A stretch of 36,319 bases of DNA, from positions 1 to 36,319 of the forward strand of contig CAJIZJ010000060.1 of NCBI GenBank assembly GCA_905181825.1, given 5' to 3'. How positions within the stretch are numbered: position 1 is the stretch's first letter; each line of letters starts with the position of its first letter. Positions 8,429 to 16,815 of the stretch are shown piece after piece. The notes beneath the pieces are model-generated. The model did not search any database, was not told where the DNA came from, and saw nothing but the letters and a program-made list of their open reading frames with translations. A program made the position numbers and the translations under genes. The stretch is from an uncultured Flavobacteriaceae bacterium (lineage in GTDB: Bacteria > Bacteroidota > Bacteroidia > Flavobacteriales > Flavobacteriaceae).

Positions 8429-9488
8429 TGTACAAAAGATAAATTGCTAGTGCTCCAAAGACAAGGTTTGGAAACCAAACAGCAAGTAATGGAGAAAAAT
8501 CAGATTGTTCAGCCATGACCCCAAAAACTTTATCAAAAAAGACATAGACCATTGCTATCACAATTCCAAAAGCTAGATTAACGCCCATTCCTCCACGTCT
8601 TTTAATGGATGAAACTGCGACAGCAATGATAGTAAGGATAAATACTGAAACGGGCAAACTCCATTTTTTATACTGAACTACCTTATAGCGGTTGATATTT
8701 GAAGAGCCTCTCACTTCCTCTCTAGAAATAAAACGTGTCAGCTCACCATATGTCAAAGTTTCTGCGACATATTTGGGTGGGGTTAAATCTTCTAGATCAA
8801 AGCTGAAAAGTGTGTCTTTACGACGCATATATTCTAGTTGATCATTGTCATCCCCTAAAACTCTTAAATTGTAATTAGTTAAATTATAAGTGCTATCCTC
8901 TTCTACATATTTTATAGCAGATGCATGAATTTTATATGCTAACTTATTGCCTTCAAAATGTTCAAGTGTGAAATTATTTCCACGCTTTGTTTTTGGATCA
9001 AAATTACTCACGTAAATGTATTCGTTATCATTGATTTGCCTATAAATATGTTGTGTCTCGGCCACCTTAGAGCTATTTAAATACTTATAGTTAAACTCAT
9101 TAAATCCTTTACTTGCAATAGGAGCCCAATACATGCCTAACATTAATGCTAAAAAAGCTACAAATGAAGCCCCAATAAAATAGGGTCTTAAAAAGCGCGA
9201 AAAAGAAACCCCTGAGCTTAAGAAAGCTACAACTTCAGTGTTATTTGCTAGCTTGGAGGTAAACCAAATTACAGAAAGAAATAGAAAAAGTGGAAACAAT
9301 AGATTTGCAAAATAAATAGTAAAATCAAAATAAAAAGATGCTACTTCTTTAAATGGAACTTCATTTTCTAATATTCGATCAATTTTTTCAGCAAGATTCA
9401 CTGTTATTCCAATAGGAATAAACAAAAGTAACATCATGAAAAATGTGAACAAATACCGTTTTAATATGTACCAATCTAAAATTTTCAT
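8415..9488 (-). CDS. lptG: LptF/LptG-family permease (YjgP/YjgQ)
   Basis: A 357-residue inner-membrane protein of the LptF/LptG family, the transmembrane part of the ABC exporter that moves lipopolysaccharide from the inner membrane to the Lpt bridge. Three N-terminal membrane segments (from YLFTFFMMLLLFIPIGITV to about residue 125) are followed by a beta-rich periplasmic region (about 130-260) and three C-terminal membrane segments. The motif NTEVVAFLSSGVSFSRFLRP is typical of the cytoplasmic coupling helix. It lies 3 bases after tgt and overlaps the EamA gene. Choosing LptG over LptF is a weak preference, based on the single-copy layout and the tgt neighbour. Confidence 0.85.
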   Translation of the reverse strand: MKILDWYILKRYLFTFFMMLLLFIPIGITVNLAEKIDRILENEVPFKEVASFYFDFTIYFANLLFPLFLFLSVIWFTSKLANNTEVVAFLSSGVSFSRFLRPYFIGASFVAFLALMLGMYWAPIASKGFNEFNYKYLNSSKVAETQHIYRQINDNEYIYVSNFDPKTKRGNNFTLEHFEGNKLAYKIHASAIKYVEEDSTYNLTNYNLRVLGDDNDQLEYMRRKDTLFSFDLEDLTPPKYVAETLTYGELTRFISREEVRGSSNINRYKVVQYKKWSLPVSVFILTIIAVAVSSIKRRGGMGVNLAFGIVIAMVYVFFDKVFGVMAEQSDFSPLLAVWFPNLVFGALAIYLLYNAKR

Positions 9489-9491
9489 TGT

Positions 9492-10622
9492 TTATAAACG
9501 ATTATCCATTTGTTTGACCATCATTGTTTTCCAAGTCCCAAAATCTCCTGCTAATATGTGTTTTCTTGCTTGACGTGTTAACCATAAATAAAAGCCTAGA
9601 TTATGAATTGTAGCTATTTGTTTACCCAATAACTCATTAACACTAAACAAATGTTTTAAATATGCTTTTGAATATTCTGTGTCAACAAAAGTTATACCCA
9701 TTTCATCAATTGGAGAAAAATCTTCTTTCCACTTCTTATTTTTGATATTTATTGACCCATAGGCAGTGAATAGCATTCCATTCCTAGCATTACGAGTAGG
9801 CATCACGCAATCAAACATATCAATACCAAGAGCTATATTTTCTAAAATATTTATTGGAGTTCCAACCCCCATCAAGTATCTTGGTTTATCTTCAGGAAGT
9901 ATTTCACAAACAACATCAGTCATTGCATACATCTCTTCGGCAGGCTCCCCTACTGACAGTCCCCCAATGGCATTTCCAACAGCCCCAGCGTTGGCAATAT
10001 ATTCAGCAGATTGACGACGTAAATCTTTATAAGTACTTCCCTGAACTATAGGAAAGAACGCTTGATTATGATCATATTTTAGAGGGGTTTTTTCAAGGTG
10101 ATTTATACAACGATCTAACCAACGATGAGTCATATGCATTGATCTTTTAGCATAATTATAGTCGCAAGGATAGGGTGTACACTCGTCAAATGCCATGATA
10201 ATATCGGCTCCAATACTACGTTGGATTTCCATAACATTTTCAGGTGTAAAGGTGTGCATACTACCATCAATATGACTCTTAAACTTAACGCCTTCTTCTT
10301 TAATTTTACGATTAGCTGACAGAGAATATACTTGATAACCTCCAGAGTCTGTTAAGATATTTCTGTCCCAGTTCATGAATTTATGAAGCCCTCCTGCTTT
10401 TTCTAGTATATCTATTTGGGGGCGAAGAAATAAATGGTACGTGTTGGCTAAAATAACATCTGGATTGATATCATTTTTGAGCTCTCGTTGGTGGACGCCT
10501 TTTACAGTACCTACTGTTCCTACTGGCATAAAAATGGGGGTCTCAATGACACCGTGATCCGTAGTTAACGTGGCAGCTCTTGCTCTAGTATCACTATCTT
10601 TTTTTAGTAAATCGAATTTCAA
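9492..10622 (-). CDS. tgt: tRNA-guanine(34) transglycosylase, without the usual zinc cysteines
   Basis: Tgt exchanges G34 of GUN anticodons for preQ1 in queuosine synthesis. The 376-residue protein has the catalytic acid/base D92 (TDSGGYQVYS), substrate-pocket residues in FDECTPYP and GGLSVGEP, and nucleophile D271 (MFDCVMPTRNARNG). Most bacterial Tgt proteins then carry a CxCxxC...H zinc site. Here the matching segment (about 303-318, SPIDEMGITFVDTEYS) has no Cys, although the His of TIHN (340) remains. I believe relatives in this phylum share this, from memory. The start is TTG at 10622-10620; an in-frame TAA at 10634-10632 leaves no ATG upstream. First gene of the tgt-permease-EamA operon. 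Confidence 0.96.
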   Translation of the reverse strand: MKFDLLKKDSDTRARAATLTTDHGVIETPIFMPVGTVGTVKGVHQRELKNDINPDVILANTYHLFLRPQIDILEKAGGLHKFMNWDRNILTDSGGYQVYSLSANRKIKEEGVKFKSHIDGSMHTFTPENVMEIQRSIGADIIMAFDECTPYPCDYNYAKRSMHMTHRWLDRCINHLEKTPLKYDHNQAFFPIVQGSTYKDLRRQSAEYIANAGAVGNAIGGLSVGEPAEEMYAMTDVVCEILPEDKPRYLMGVGTPINILENIALGIDMFDCVMPTRNARNGMLFTAYGSINIKNKKWKEDFSPIDEMGITFVDTEYSKAYLKHLFSVNELLGKQIATIHNLGFYLWLTRQARKHILAGDFGTWKTMMVKQMDNRL

Positions 10623-10706
10623 ACTCTTAAATTACAAGGTTAATGGATAATATTATAGTGGGTAAATGTAACTTTAATCCCCCAAGCATAAAACTTATGA
10701 AAGATG

Positions 10707-11273
10707 TTAATTTTGTGCTCGCGACTTATAGTTAATTAAATAATCACCTTTAGAAGCCCCTTCATCAAATGAACTGCCTTTTAACAGCAATCTTGTCTGT
10801 TCTCTAGCTTCTTGATTTGTCCACCCTTCATATTCAATTCTGTAAAGTGCAGAAAACATTTGTGCACGTCCAACACCATGGTAACAGTGTATTAACACAG
10901 GATAATTGAAAGGGTCATCCATAATTTCTAAGAACTCATCGACCGTTTCTTGAGTAGGAACTTGATCGGTTCCTAGATTAAAATAGTTAACTCCTTCTAA
11001 CTGCTCGACAGCTCGCTTTTCAGCAGTTAATTCATCTGGAATCTCTGGATTATTGATCTTATCTTTAGAGCGAGGGAAACGTAAATCAATAATGCTTTTT
11101 AATTGATGATCTTCAATATAGGTAGCGATTTTTTCAGGTGGAATAACACCCGATTTATAAACTTTGTTTTTTGATATTTCCTTGAAATTATAATTGAAAT
11201 GTACATCATAAACATATTTAGAAACCCCTAAAATCACGATGCTAAAAAGTAAGATTGTTATTTTCTTTGTCAT
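10707..11273 (-). CDS. Membrane-anchored dual-specificity protein phosphatase
   Basis: A 188-residue protein with one N-terminal hydrophobic segment (about 5-20) that would anchor or export it. The catalytic P-loop is HCYHGVGR: C130-x5-R136, the nucleophile and phosphate-binding Arg of cysteine-based tyrosine or dual-specificity phosphatases. SIIDLRFPRS (about 60-69) fits the first core strand of the family. The likely general acid is an Asp in the loop near GTDQVP (101-106). It follows the sulfatase-type gene by 16 bases on the same strand and is probably co-transcribed. Whether it acts on phosphoproteins or on a phospholipid/sugar in the envelope is unknown; the extracytoplasmic placement is inferred from the hydrophobic N-terminus. 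Confidence 0.85.
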   Translation of the reverse strand: MTKKITILLFSIVILGVSKYVYDVHFNYNFKEISKNKVYKSGVIPPEKIATYIEDHQLKSIIDLRFPRSKDKINNPEIPDELTAEKRAVEQLEGVNYFNLGTDQVPTQETVDEFLEIMDDPFNYPVLIHCYHGVGRAQMFSALYRIEYEGWTNQEAREQTRLLLKGSSFDEGASKGDYLINYKSRAQN

Positions 11274-11289
11274 TGGTAATTAATTTTGT

Positions 11290-13215
11290 TTATAGCTTTT
11301 TATCAATTATTCTATCGAAATAATCTTTTAAAAATGCTTTACAAGACAATTCAACATCGTCCATTTCTTTTGTTCGTTTTGAAATTAAATTAATTTCTAA
11401 ACCAAGGTCATTAATATCGTAAAAACCAATAGCTTTTACTCCGTCAAATATACAAATTATATTCCCCTTACTAAATTGATAGTTTTGCCCATTATAATTC
11501 ATTACAAAAGGGGGTGTTGAAGTTAAACTATCGTCTATCAAGCTTCGACCCCAACTTCTAAAGGGTTTATCATACCCTACCATATTCAATATAGTTGGAT
11601 AAATATCAATTTGCTGGGACAATTCACTATTTAATCCTGTATATTTTTGATCAGAACTATAAATCATAATGGGAATGGCGTATCTATTAATAGGCTTGTA
11701 GTACTCTTTATAATCTACTTGATTGGTATGATCTGCAGTGATAATAAAGATCGTATTATCAAACCAGGGTTCATTTTTGGCAGATTCAAAAAATTGCTTA
11801 AAAGCAAAATCTGTGTAGCCAACACATTGATGTATTGGCTGATTACCTTTTGGAAATTGCCCTTCAAATTCATCAGGTATAATATAAGGTTCATGTGATG
11901 TCACAGTAAAAATAGTAGAGAAAAATGGTGTTTTTTTAGTATCTATCGTTTCTTTCGTAAACTGAAAAAAGGGAAGATCCCAAATTCCCCAAAACCCATC
12001 AAATAGTGCATCATTCCCAAATTCTGTTTTTCCATAATAATGATCAAAACCAAGAATATTTGAAAACCCTAAGAAACCCATAGATCCATTGGGAGCACCA
12101 TGGAAAAAAGAGGTGTCATACCCTTCCAAATTTAATACAGAAACCACAGACTCAATTTTTTGATTGGCATATGGAGACGATGTAAACGCATCTTTAAAGG
12201 ACGGAATTCCTGCTAATACAGATGACATTCCATGAATAGACTTTCTACCATTGGCAAAAGCGTTATCAAATACTAAACTTTTAGAAGCTAATGAGTCTAA
12301 AAATGGGGTATAGCTTACGTAATTCGGAATGTTAGAATTTTGATTAAAAGCCCCCATATACTCTCTGCCATAGCTTTCGGTGATAAAAACTATAATATTA
12401 GGCTTGACTTCCTGTTTACTGCTATAATGCTTAATGGGCTGAACTAAACTATCAATAACTGATTCTGAAACAGTAAATGGCACTTTTTTGAAGGTCTTCT
12501 TATTAAAGGTTCTTAAAATTGCAAAAGGCGTATTTAACACAAAATCTGCATGCTGGATTTTAGAAACATATCGGTTAGCATCTACCAAATTAATGGGACG
12601 GGTACTCTTTTTAAAATCTCCTCTGATACCTCCAACCATCAAAGTAGCAGTAAAAAGAAATGCAACAACCGAGGTTAATACATATGAAATCACTCCTTTT
12701 GAATATGGCTCAGTATTTATTTTAATTTTTTTATATAATAAAACCCACAAGGCAGACATCATAAAAAACAGTAAGAAAACATGCCAATAAGTTACAGAAA
12801 AACGAAAAAACATATGAACTAAGTTACTCTCATTTTCTATGACAGCCCATTCAGAGACCGAGGTTCTATTATAATTAAATTTATAATAAATTAGATCCAC
12901 AAAATTAAAGGCGATTCCAATTAAATTAGTTAGAAAATAAACGGCAAAAAGAACATTCTGATATACTTTATGGGTATTTATCCAAAGAGGAAACATTGAT
13001 AGGACTACAAATAAACTGTTTAAGTAAAATATGGAAGTCGTATCAAATGCAAGTCCATGATAACTCAATCTGAGGTATTCAGAAAGGGAATCAATTTCTA
13101 ACAATGAATAATTATATATAAAGAACAAAAAACGGGAAAAGGCATACATCAAATACACGAGTAAAACCCTGTATAACATCACCTTATACTCATGTAATCT
13201 AATAAATCTTAACAT
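11290..13215 (-). CDS. LTA synthase-like membrane sulfatase (phosphoglycerol/phosphoethanolamine transferase-like)
   Basis: A 641-residue protein with about five N-terminal membrane segments (to about 200) and an extracytoplasmic alkaline-phosphatase/sulfatase-fold domain. Motifs are NIIVFITESYGREYMG (metal ligand E280), RKSIHGMSSVLAGIPS (S326 as probable nucleophile), SHEPYIIP and ITADHTNQ (metal ligands). Such enzymes move phosphoglycerol or phosphoethanolamine groups onto envelope glycans or lipids. A GTG at 13260 would extend it by 15 residues; I prefer the ATG at 13215, because the extension is not family-like. Gram-negative relatives are common but mostly uncharacterised; the substrate is unknown. 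Probably an operon with the phosphatase at 10707-11273. Confidence 0.88.
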   Translation of the reverse strand: MLRFIRLHEYKVMLYRVLLVYLMYAFSRFLFFIYNYSLLEIDSLSEYLRLSYHGLAFDTTSIFYLNSLFVVLSMFPLWINTHKVYQNVLFAVYFLTNLIGIAFNFVDLIYYKFNYNRTSVSEWAVIENESNLVHMFFRFSVTYWHVFLLFFMMSALWVLLYKKIKINTEPYSKGVISYVLTSVVAFLFTATLMVGGIRGDFKKSTRPINLVDANRYVSKIQHADFVLNTPFAILRTFNKKTFKKVPFTVSESVIDSLVQPIKHYSSKQEVKPNIIVFITESYGREYMGAFNQNSNIPNYVSYTPFLDSLASKSLVFDNAFANGRKSIHGMSSVLAGIPSFKDAFTSSPYANQKIESVVSVLNLEGYDTSFFHGAPNGSMGFLGFSNILGFDHYYGKTEFGNDALFDGFWGIWDLPFFQFTKETIDTKKTPFFSTIFTVTSHEPYIIPDEFEGQFPKGNQPIHQCVGYTDFAFKQFFESAKNEPWFDNTIFIITADHTNQVDYKEYYKPINRYAIPIMIYSSDQKYTGLNSELSQQIDIYPTILNMVGYDKPFRSWGRSLIDDSLTSTPPFVMNYNGQNYQFSKGNIICIFDGVKAIGFYDINDLGLEINLISKRTKEMDDVELSCKAFLKDYFDRIIDKKL

Positions 13216-13328
13216 AAAAATAGTTCCAAATTGGATGTAAAAATAGAAAAGAAATTGCACATTTTACTTCCCATAGCGTCTTTTTATAAATTGTTAGTTA
13301 AATTGTAAAATTATCAAGTTTAATAGTT

Positions 13329-13357
13329 TTGTCTATCTAAAATTAAAATTATCTTTG
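13329..13357 (+). promoter_or_regulatory. Promoter of the transketolase pair
   Basis: TTG at 13329-13331 (within a TTTTG), an 18-base spacer and TATCTTTG at 13350-13357, an exact TAnnTTTG match. The transketolase ATG lies 34 bases downstream at 13392. The region is divergent, with the sulfatase-type gene starting on the other strand at 13215. Confidence 0.75.
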
Positions 13358-13391
13358 AGAATGATTTTTTTTAACTTTTAATATTTAGTCA

Positions 13392-14234
13392 ATGTCAAAC
13401 AAAAAATTACATGATTTAACAACCCAAGTTCGTAGAGATATTTTGCGCATGGTTCACAAAGTAAACTCAGGACACCCAGGTGGGTCTTTAGGATGTGCCG
13501 AATTCTTAGTAGTGCTTTACACAAATATCATGAATCGCAAAGAAGGATTTGACATGAATGGATTTGATGAGGATTTATTTTTCCTATCCAATGGCCATAT
13601 TTCTCCTGTATTTTACAGTGTACTTGCGCATTCAGGATACTTTCCTGTTGAAGAACTCAATACTTTCAGACTTTTAGATTCTCGTTTACAAGGACACCCA
13701 ACCACACATGAAGGTCTTCCAGGAATTCGAATTGCTTCAGGGTCGTTAGGCCAGGGATTATCAGTAGCATTGGGTGCAGCAGAAGCTAAAAAATTAAATA
13801 ATGACAACAGTCTAATTTACACGCTTCACGGAGACGGGGAATTACAAGAAGGACAAAATTGGGAAGCAATAATGTACGCTTCCGCAAAAAACATAGATAA
13901 TTTAATAGCGACTATTGATTTAAACGGAAAACAAATTGACGGAGCAACGGACGACGTACTTCCAATGGGAAGTATAAAAGGTAAGTTTGAAGCTTTTGAT
14001 TGGACAGTGATTGAGGTTGAAAATGGAAACGATATTGATTCTATTATTGAAGGTATGGCATCGGCTAAGGCAGCTGCAGGAAAAGGCAAACCAGTTTGTG
14101 TGTTGTTAAAAACAATGATGGGTAACGGAGTTGATTTTATGATGCACACACATGCATGGCATGGAAAAGCACCTAACGATGCTCAGTTAGAGAGTGCTTT
14201 AAATCAAAATCCAGAAACTTTAGGAGATTATTAA
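13392..14234 (+). CDS. Transketolase, N-terminal subunit
   Basis: A 280-residue protein equal to the first (pyrophosphate-binding) domain of transketolase, which moves two-carbon units in the pentose phosphate pathway with thiamine diphosphate. GHPGGSLGCAEFLVVLY and the thiamine-diphosphate/metal motif HGDGELQEGQNWEA through LNGK are clear; HAWHGKAPND closes the domain. The C-terminal half is a separate gene 18 bases downstream, so the enzyme works as a two-subunit complex. This is the natural split form found in many Bacteroidota and archaea rather than a broken gene, since both parts have clean starts and stops. Confidence 0.95.
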   Translation: MSNKKLHDLTTQVRRDILRMVHKVNSGHPGGSLGCAEFLVVLYTNIMNRKEGFDMNGFDEDLFFLSNGHISPVFYSVLAHSGYFPVEELNTFRLLDSRLQGHPTTHEGLPGIRIASGSLGQGLSVALGAAEAKKLNNDNSLIYTLHGDGELQEGQNWEAIMYASAKNIDNLIATIDLNGKQIDGATDDVLPMGSIKGKFEAFDWTVIEVENGNDIDSIIEGMASAKAAAGKGKPVCVLLKTMMGNGVDFMMHTHAWHGKAPNDAQLESALNQNPETLGDY

Positions 14235-14252
14235 ATTCAAAACCAACAAATA

Positions 14253-15206
14253 ATGAAAACTTACACATACACAGAAAAAAAAGATACAAGAAGTGGTTTT
14301 GGAGCAGGTCTTGCAGAACTTGGAAGAACCAACCCTAACGTAGTAGCACTATGTGCCGATCTTATAGGGTCCTTAAAAATGAATCAATTTATTGATGAAA
14401 ACCCTGAACGTTTCTTTCAAATTGGAATTGCGGAAGCGAATATGATGGGAATTGCAGCCGGATTAACAATTGGTGGTAAAATTCCTTTTACAGGAACTTT
14501 TGCAAATTTTTCGACAGGACGTGTTTATGATCAAATTAGACAATCCATTGCATATTCAAATAAGAACGTGAAAATCTGTGCATCTCATGCGGGTTTAACT
14601 TTAGGAGAAGATGGAGCAACACATCAAATCTTAGAAGATATTGGCCTTATGAAAATGCTACCAGGTATGGTTGTAATTAACACCTGCGACTACAACCAAA
14701 CAAAGGCAGCAACGATTGCTATAGCAGACTATGACGGTCCTGTTTATTTAAGATTTGGAAGGCCAACCGTCCCTGTTTTTATGCCGGAAGACCAAGTGTT
14801 TGAAATTGGGAAGGCAATTCAACTTCAGGAAGGTTCAGATGTTACTATTGTTGCAACAGGACATCTTGTTTGGGAGGCACTTGAAGCCGCTAAAGTGTTA
14901 CACGAAAAAGGAATTTCTGCTGAAGTGATCAATATTCATACTATTAAACCTTTAGATGATAAAGCTATTTTAGACTCTGTTGCCAAAACCGGGTGTATTG
15001 TAACGGCAGAAGAGCACAATTTCTTGGGTGGTTTAGGAGAAAGTGTTGCTAGGGTATTAGCGCTTAACAACCCAACACCTCAGGAGTTTGTTGCCACAAA
15101 TGATACTTTTGGAGAATCTGGAACACCCGCACAACTAATGGACAAGTATGGCTTAAACAGCACTGCTATTATTGACAAAGCTCTAAAAGTAATCGCTAGA
15201 AAGTAA
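14253..15206 (+). CDS. Transketolase, C-terminal subunit
   Basis: A 317-residue protein covering the pyrimidine-binding and C-terminal domains of transketolase. Residues in the FFQIGIAEANMMGIAAGL motif include the Glu that activates thiamine diphosphate; ASHAGLTLGEDGATHQ and VYLRFGRP follow, and the C-terminal domain runs from about 190 (DVTIVATGHLVWEALEAAKVL). It must pair with the preceding N-terminal subunit. The gene ends 17 bases before a perfect 23-bp bidirectional terminator. Confidence 0.95.
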   Translation: MKTYTYTEKKDTRSGFGAGLAELGRTNPNVVALCADLIGSLKMNQFIDENPERFFQIGIAEANMMGIAAGLTIGGKIPFTGTFANFSTGRVYDQIRQSIAYSNKNVKICASHAGLTLGEDGATHQILEDIGLMKMLPGMVVINTCDYNQTKAATIAIADYDGPVYLRFGRPTVPVFMPEDQVFEIGKAIQLQEGSDVTIVATGHLVWEALEAAKVLHEKGISAEVINIHTIKPLDDKAILDSVAKTGCIVTAEEHNFLGGLGESVARVLALNNPTPQEFVATNDTFGESGTPAQLMDKYGLNSTAIIDKALKVIARK

Positions 15207-15222
15207 AATACAAACTGGTCAG

Positions 15223-15272
15223 TAAGAACATAAAAAAAGAGTCGCTAATGCGACTCTTTTTTTATGTTCTTA
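15223..15272. terminator. Bidirectional terminator, 23-bp perfect stem
   Basis: Arms 15223-15245 and 15250-15272 are perfectly complementary around a 4-base TAAT loop. The stem has a GC-rich tip (GAGTCGC / GCGACTC) next to seven A or T and then a further seven paired bases. It ends transketolase (+) and the FKBP lipoprotein gene (-, stop at 15287). The paired extension beyond the U-tract is longer than usual. Confidence 0.93.
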
Positions 15273-15286
15273 TATTCGTATTGCAA

Positions 15287-16312
15287 CTATTCAATAGTAT
15301 CTGATTCTGTAACATCCAAATAATTAGGAATTCCATTGCCATTGTCATCTACTAGTGTTATAATGTTAGCCGTGAAAGTTCCGTCTGGTAAAGTAGAAAT
15401 AGGTGAAATAAACTGATTTGACATCAGTTCAACAGCATCAAGGATAGTTTGAAGTCCTTCTAAAGTCATATCAGAATAAGTATCAATTTTGATTTCGCTG
15501 GCTGTAGCAGTACCATCCCCGTCATCATCAGAATCTAGGAAGTTTAAAAATAAGTCCTCATCAGTATCGATTAACAAATCAGAATCGTTTGATTGAGAAA
15601 TCTCCATGTGAGACGGTATATTATCTAAATCATGGTCTCTTGATTCTGCTTGCAGCAATTCAAATTTGTACATTAAATTTGAGTAAGTAGGAATTCCTGA
15701 TTTATATGTTGAGAAATAGCTTAAACCAGACGGTAAAAACATGGCACCCATTCCAGAACCTTCAAAACTAACAGTCCCATCAACATTAGATGTAAAAGAG
15801 TTTGAAACGTTGAATTGTGGAAAAACTCGGTTCCAACCTTGGATTGTCGATGTTAATTCAATAGGCTGTTGAAACGCAGACTGAGCAAATACAGTCCCAT
15901 CAGATAGAAAACCGTTATAACTTACTCTAATTGCATCTGTAAAGTTTGGTGAGTATTCACCATCACCTTGTTTGATTTTTAAAATATAATATACATATTC
16001 AACTTCTAAATAAGTAGTTATCATTGTCTGTACATCGTTTATCAAAAGAGATGTGTTTGTAGGCAAGGTTTCTCCATCCAATAATTCGCTAATTATTAAA
16101 TCTTCCATAGTGGGATTTTCAAGTGAATTAACCAGAGATGAATTGTAATAATGCGTGTTTAAATACACTATCAGAGAATCATTATCAATAGCTTGTTGCT
16201 CAGTCCTGTCGTTCTCAGGAACTTGTATTGATGTAGTATCATCATCTTTTTCACAAGAAGCAACCATTAAAATAAATGAGAAAATGAAAAGTATGTTATA
16301 TTTATAATTCAT
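15287..16312 (-). CDS. FKBP-type peptidyl-prolyl isomerase lipoprotein with acidic repeat tail
   Basis: A 341-residue lipoprotein: signal peptide with lipobox MVASC, lipidated at C20. A spacer of about 85 residues leads to an FKBP-type domain (about 105-222; IRVSYNGFLSDGTVFAQS, IQGWNRVFPQF, LMYKFELLQ). The C-terminus has Asp-rich segments (DHDLDNIPSHME at 226-237, DTDEDLFLNFLDSDDDGDG at 249-267, DDNGNGIPNYLD near the end) like thrombospondin type-3/EF-hand calcium loops. It probably assists folding of exported proteins at an outer or inner membrane surface. The usual FKBP active-site set is only partly recognisable, so isomerase activity is less certain than the fold. Confidence 0.85.
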   Translation of the reverse strand: MNYKYNILFIFSFILMVASCEKDDDTTSIQVPENDRTEQQAIDNDSLIVYLNTHYYNSSLVNSLENPTMEDLIISELLDGETLPTNTSLLINDVQTMITTYLEVEYVYYILKIKQGDGEYSPNFTDAIRVSYNGFLSDGTVFAQSAFQQPIELTSTIQGWNRVFPQFNVSNSFTSNVDGTVSFEGSGMGAMFLPSGLSYFSTYKSGIPTYSNLMYKFELLQAESRDHDLDNIPSHMEISQSNDSDLLIDTDEDLFLNFLDSDDDGDGTATASEIKIDTYSDMTLEGLQTILDAVELMSNQFISPISTLPDGTFTANIITLVDDNGNGIPNYLDVTESDTIE

Positions 16313-16349
16313 AATTGTATATTAAGTGATGCAAGATACAATAATATAC

Positions 16350-16357
16350 TATTTTTG
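16350..16357 (+). promoter_or_regulatory. Probable promoter (-7 box) of the S4-domain gene
   Basis: TATTTTTG is an exact TAnnTTTG match 31 bases before the ATG at 16389. No TTG lies at the standard upstream spacing, so the -33 element is not claimed. Confidence 0.5.
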
Positions 16358-16388
16358 TATGGAAGATTAACGTTGTTTTAAACATTTT

Positions 16389-16769
16389 ATGCGAATAGAT
16401 AAATATTTATGGTGTGTCCGTTATTACAAGACACGAAATATCGCTACAACTGCTTGTAAAAAAGGACACGTCAGGGCAAATGGTGCTGTTGTAAAACCCG
16501 GAAGAGACATCTATCCAATGGACAAAATTGGAGTGCGTATTAATCAAATTAATTACCAATTGACAGTTCTAGACATTCCTAAAAGTCGGGTTGGAGCTAA
16601 GTTAGTTGACATTTACCGAACAGACACCACTCCAAAATCAGAATTTGAAGCTCAAGAATTGTTAAAATATTCTAAGGACTATTATCGTGAAAAAGGAGAG
16701 GGAAGACCAACAAAAAAAGACCGTAGAGAAATTGACGACTATTTAGAAGGAGATGAAAAAATAAAATAA
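16389..16769 (+). CDS. S4-domain RNA-binding protein, Hsp15-like
   Basis: A 126-residue protein that is mainly an S4 RNA-binding domain at its N-terminus (MRIDKYLWCVRYYKTRNIATTACKKGHVRANG, VKPGRDIYPMDKI) with a basic C-terminal tail (REKGEGRPTKKDRREID). This is the layout of Hsp15/HslR, which in E. coli binds stalled 50S subunits carrying peptidyl-tRNA. The family assignment is firm; the role in ribosome rescue is inferred from it. It is followed after 46 bases, including a new promoter box, by the phosphoribosyltransferase gene. Confidence 0.88.
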   Translation: MRIDKYLWCVRYYKTRNIATTACKKGHVRANGAVVKPGRDIYPMDKIGVRINQINYQLTVLDIPKSRVGAKLVDIYRTDTTPKSEFEAQELLKYSKDYYREKGEGRPTKKDRREIDDYLEGDEKIK

Positions 16770-16793
16770 ATCATTTAATTAAAGACCGTTTTT

Positions 16794-16801
16794 TATCTTT
16801 G
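16794..16801 (+). promoter_or_regulatory. Probable promoter (-7 box) of the phosphoribosyltransferase gene
   Basis: TATCTTTG matches TAnnTTTG exactly and lies 14 bases before the ATG at 16816, which would give a leader under about 10 bases. No clear -33 TTG is visible. Confidence 0.5.
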
Positions 16802-16815
16802 AAAAAAATATAGTT

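Noticed and set aside
13216-13260. GTG start extending the LTA-synthase-like protein
   Set aside because: Possible, but the ATG at 13215 starts a typical N-terminus and the added 15 residues look like translated leader.
13392-15206. Transketolase split as a frameshifted pseudogene
   Set aside because: Both halves have clean starts, stops and a normal 18-base spacer at the domain boundary; the split form is known in this phylum.
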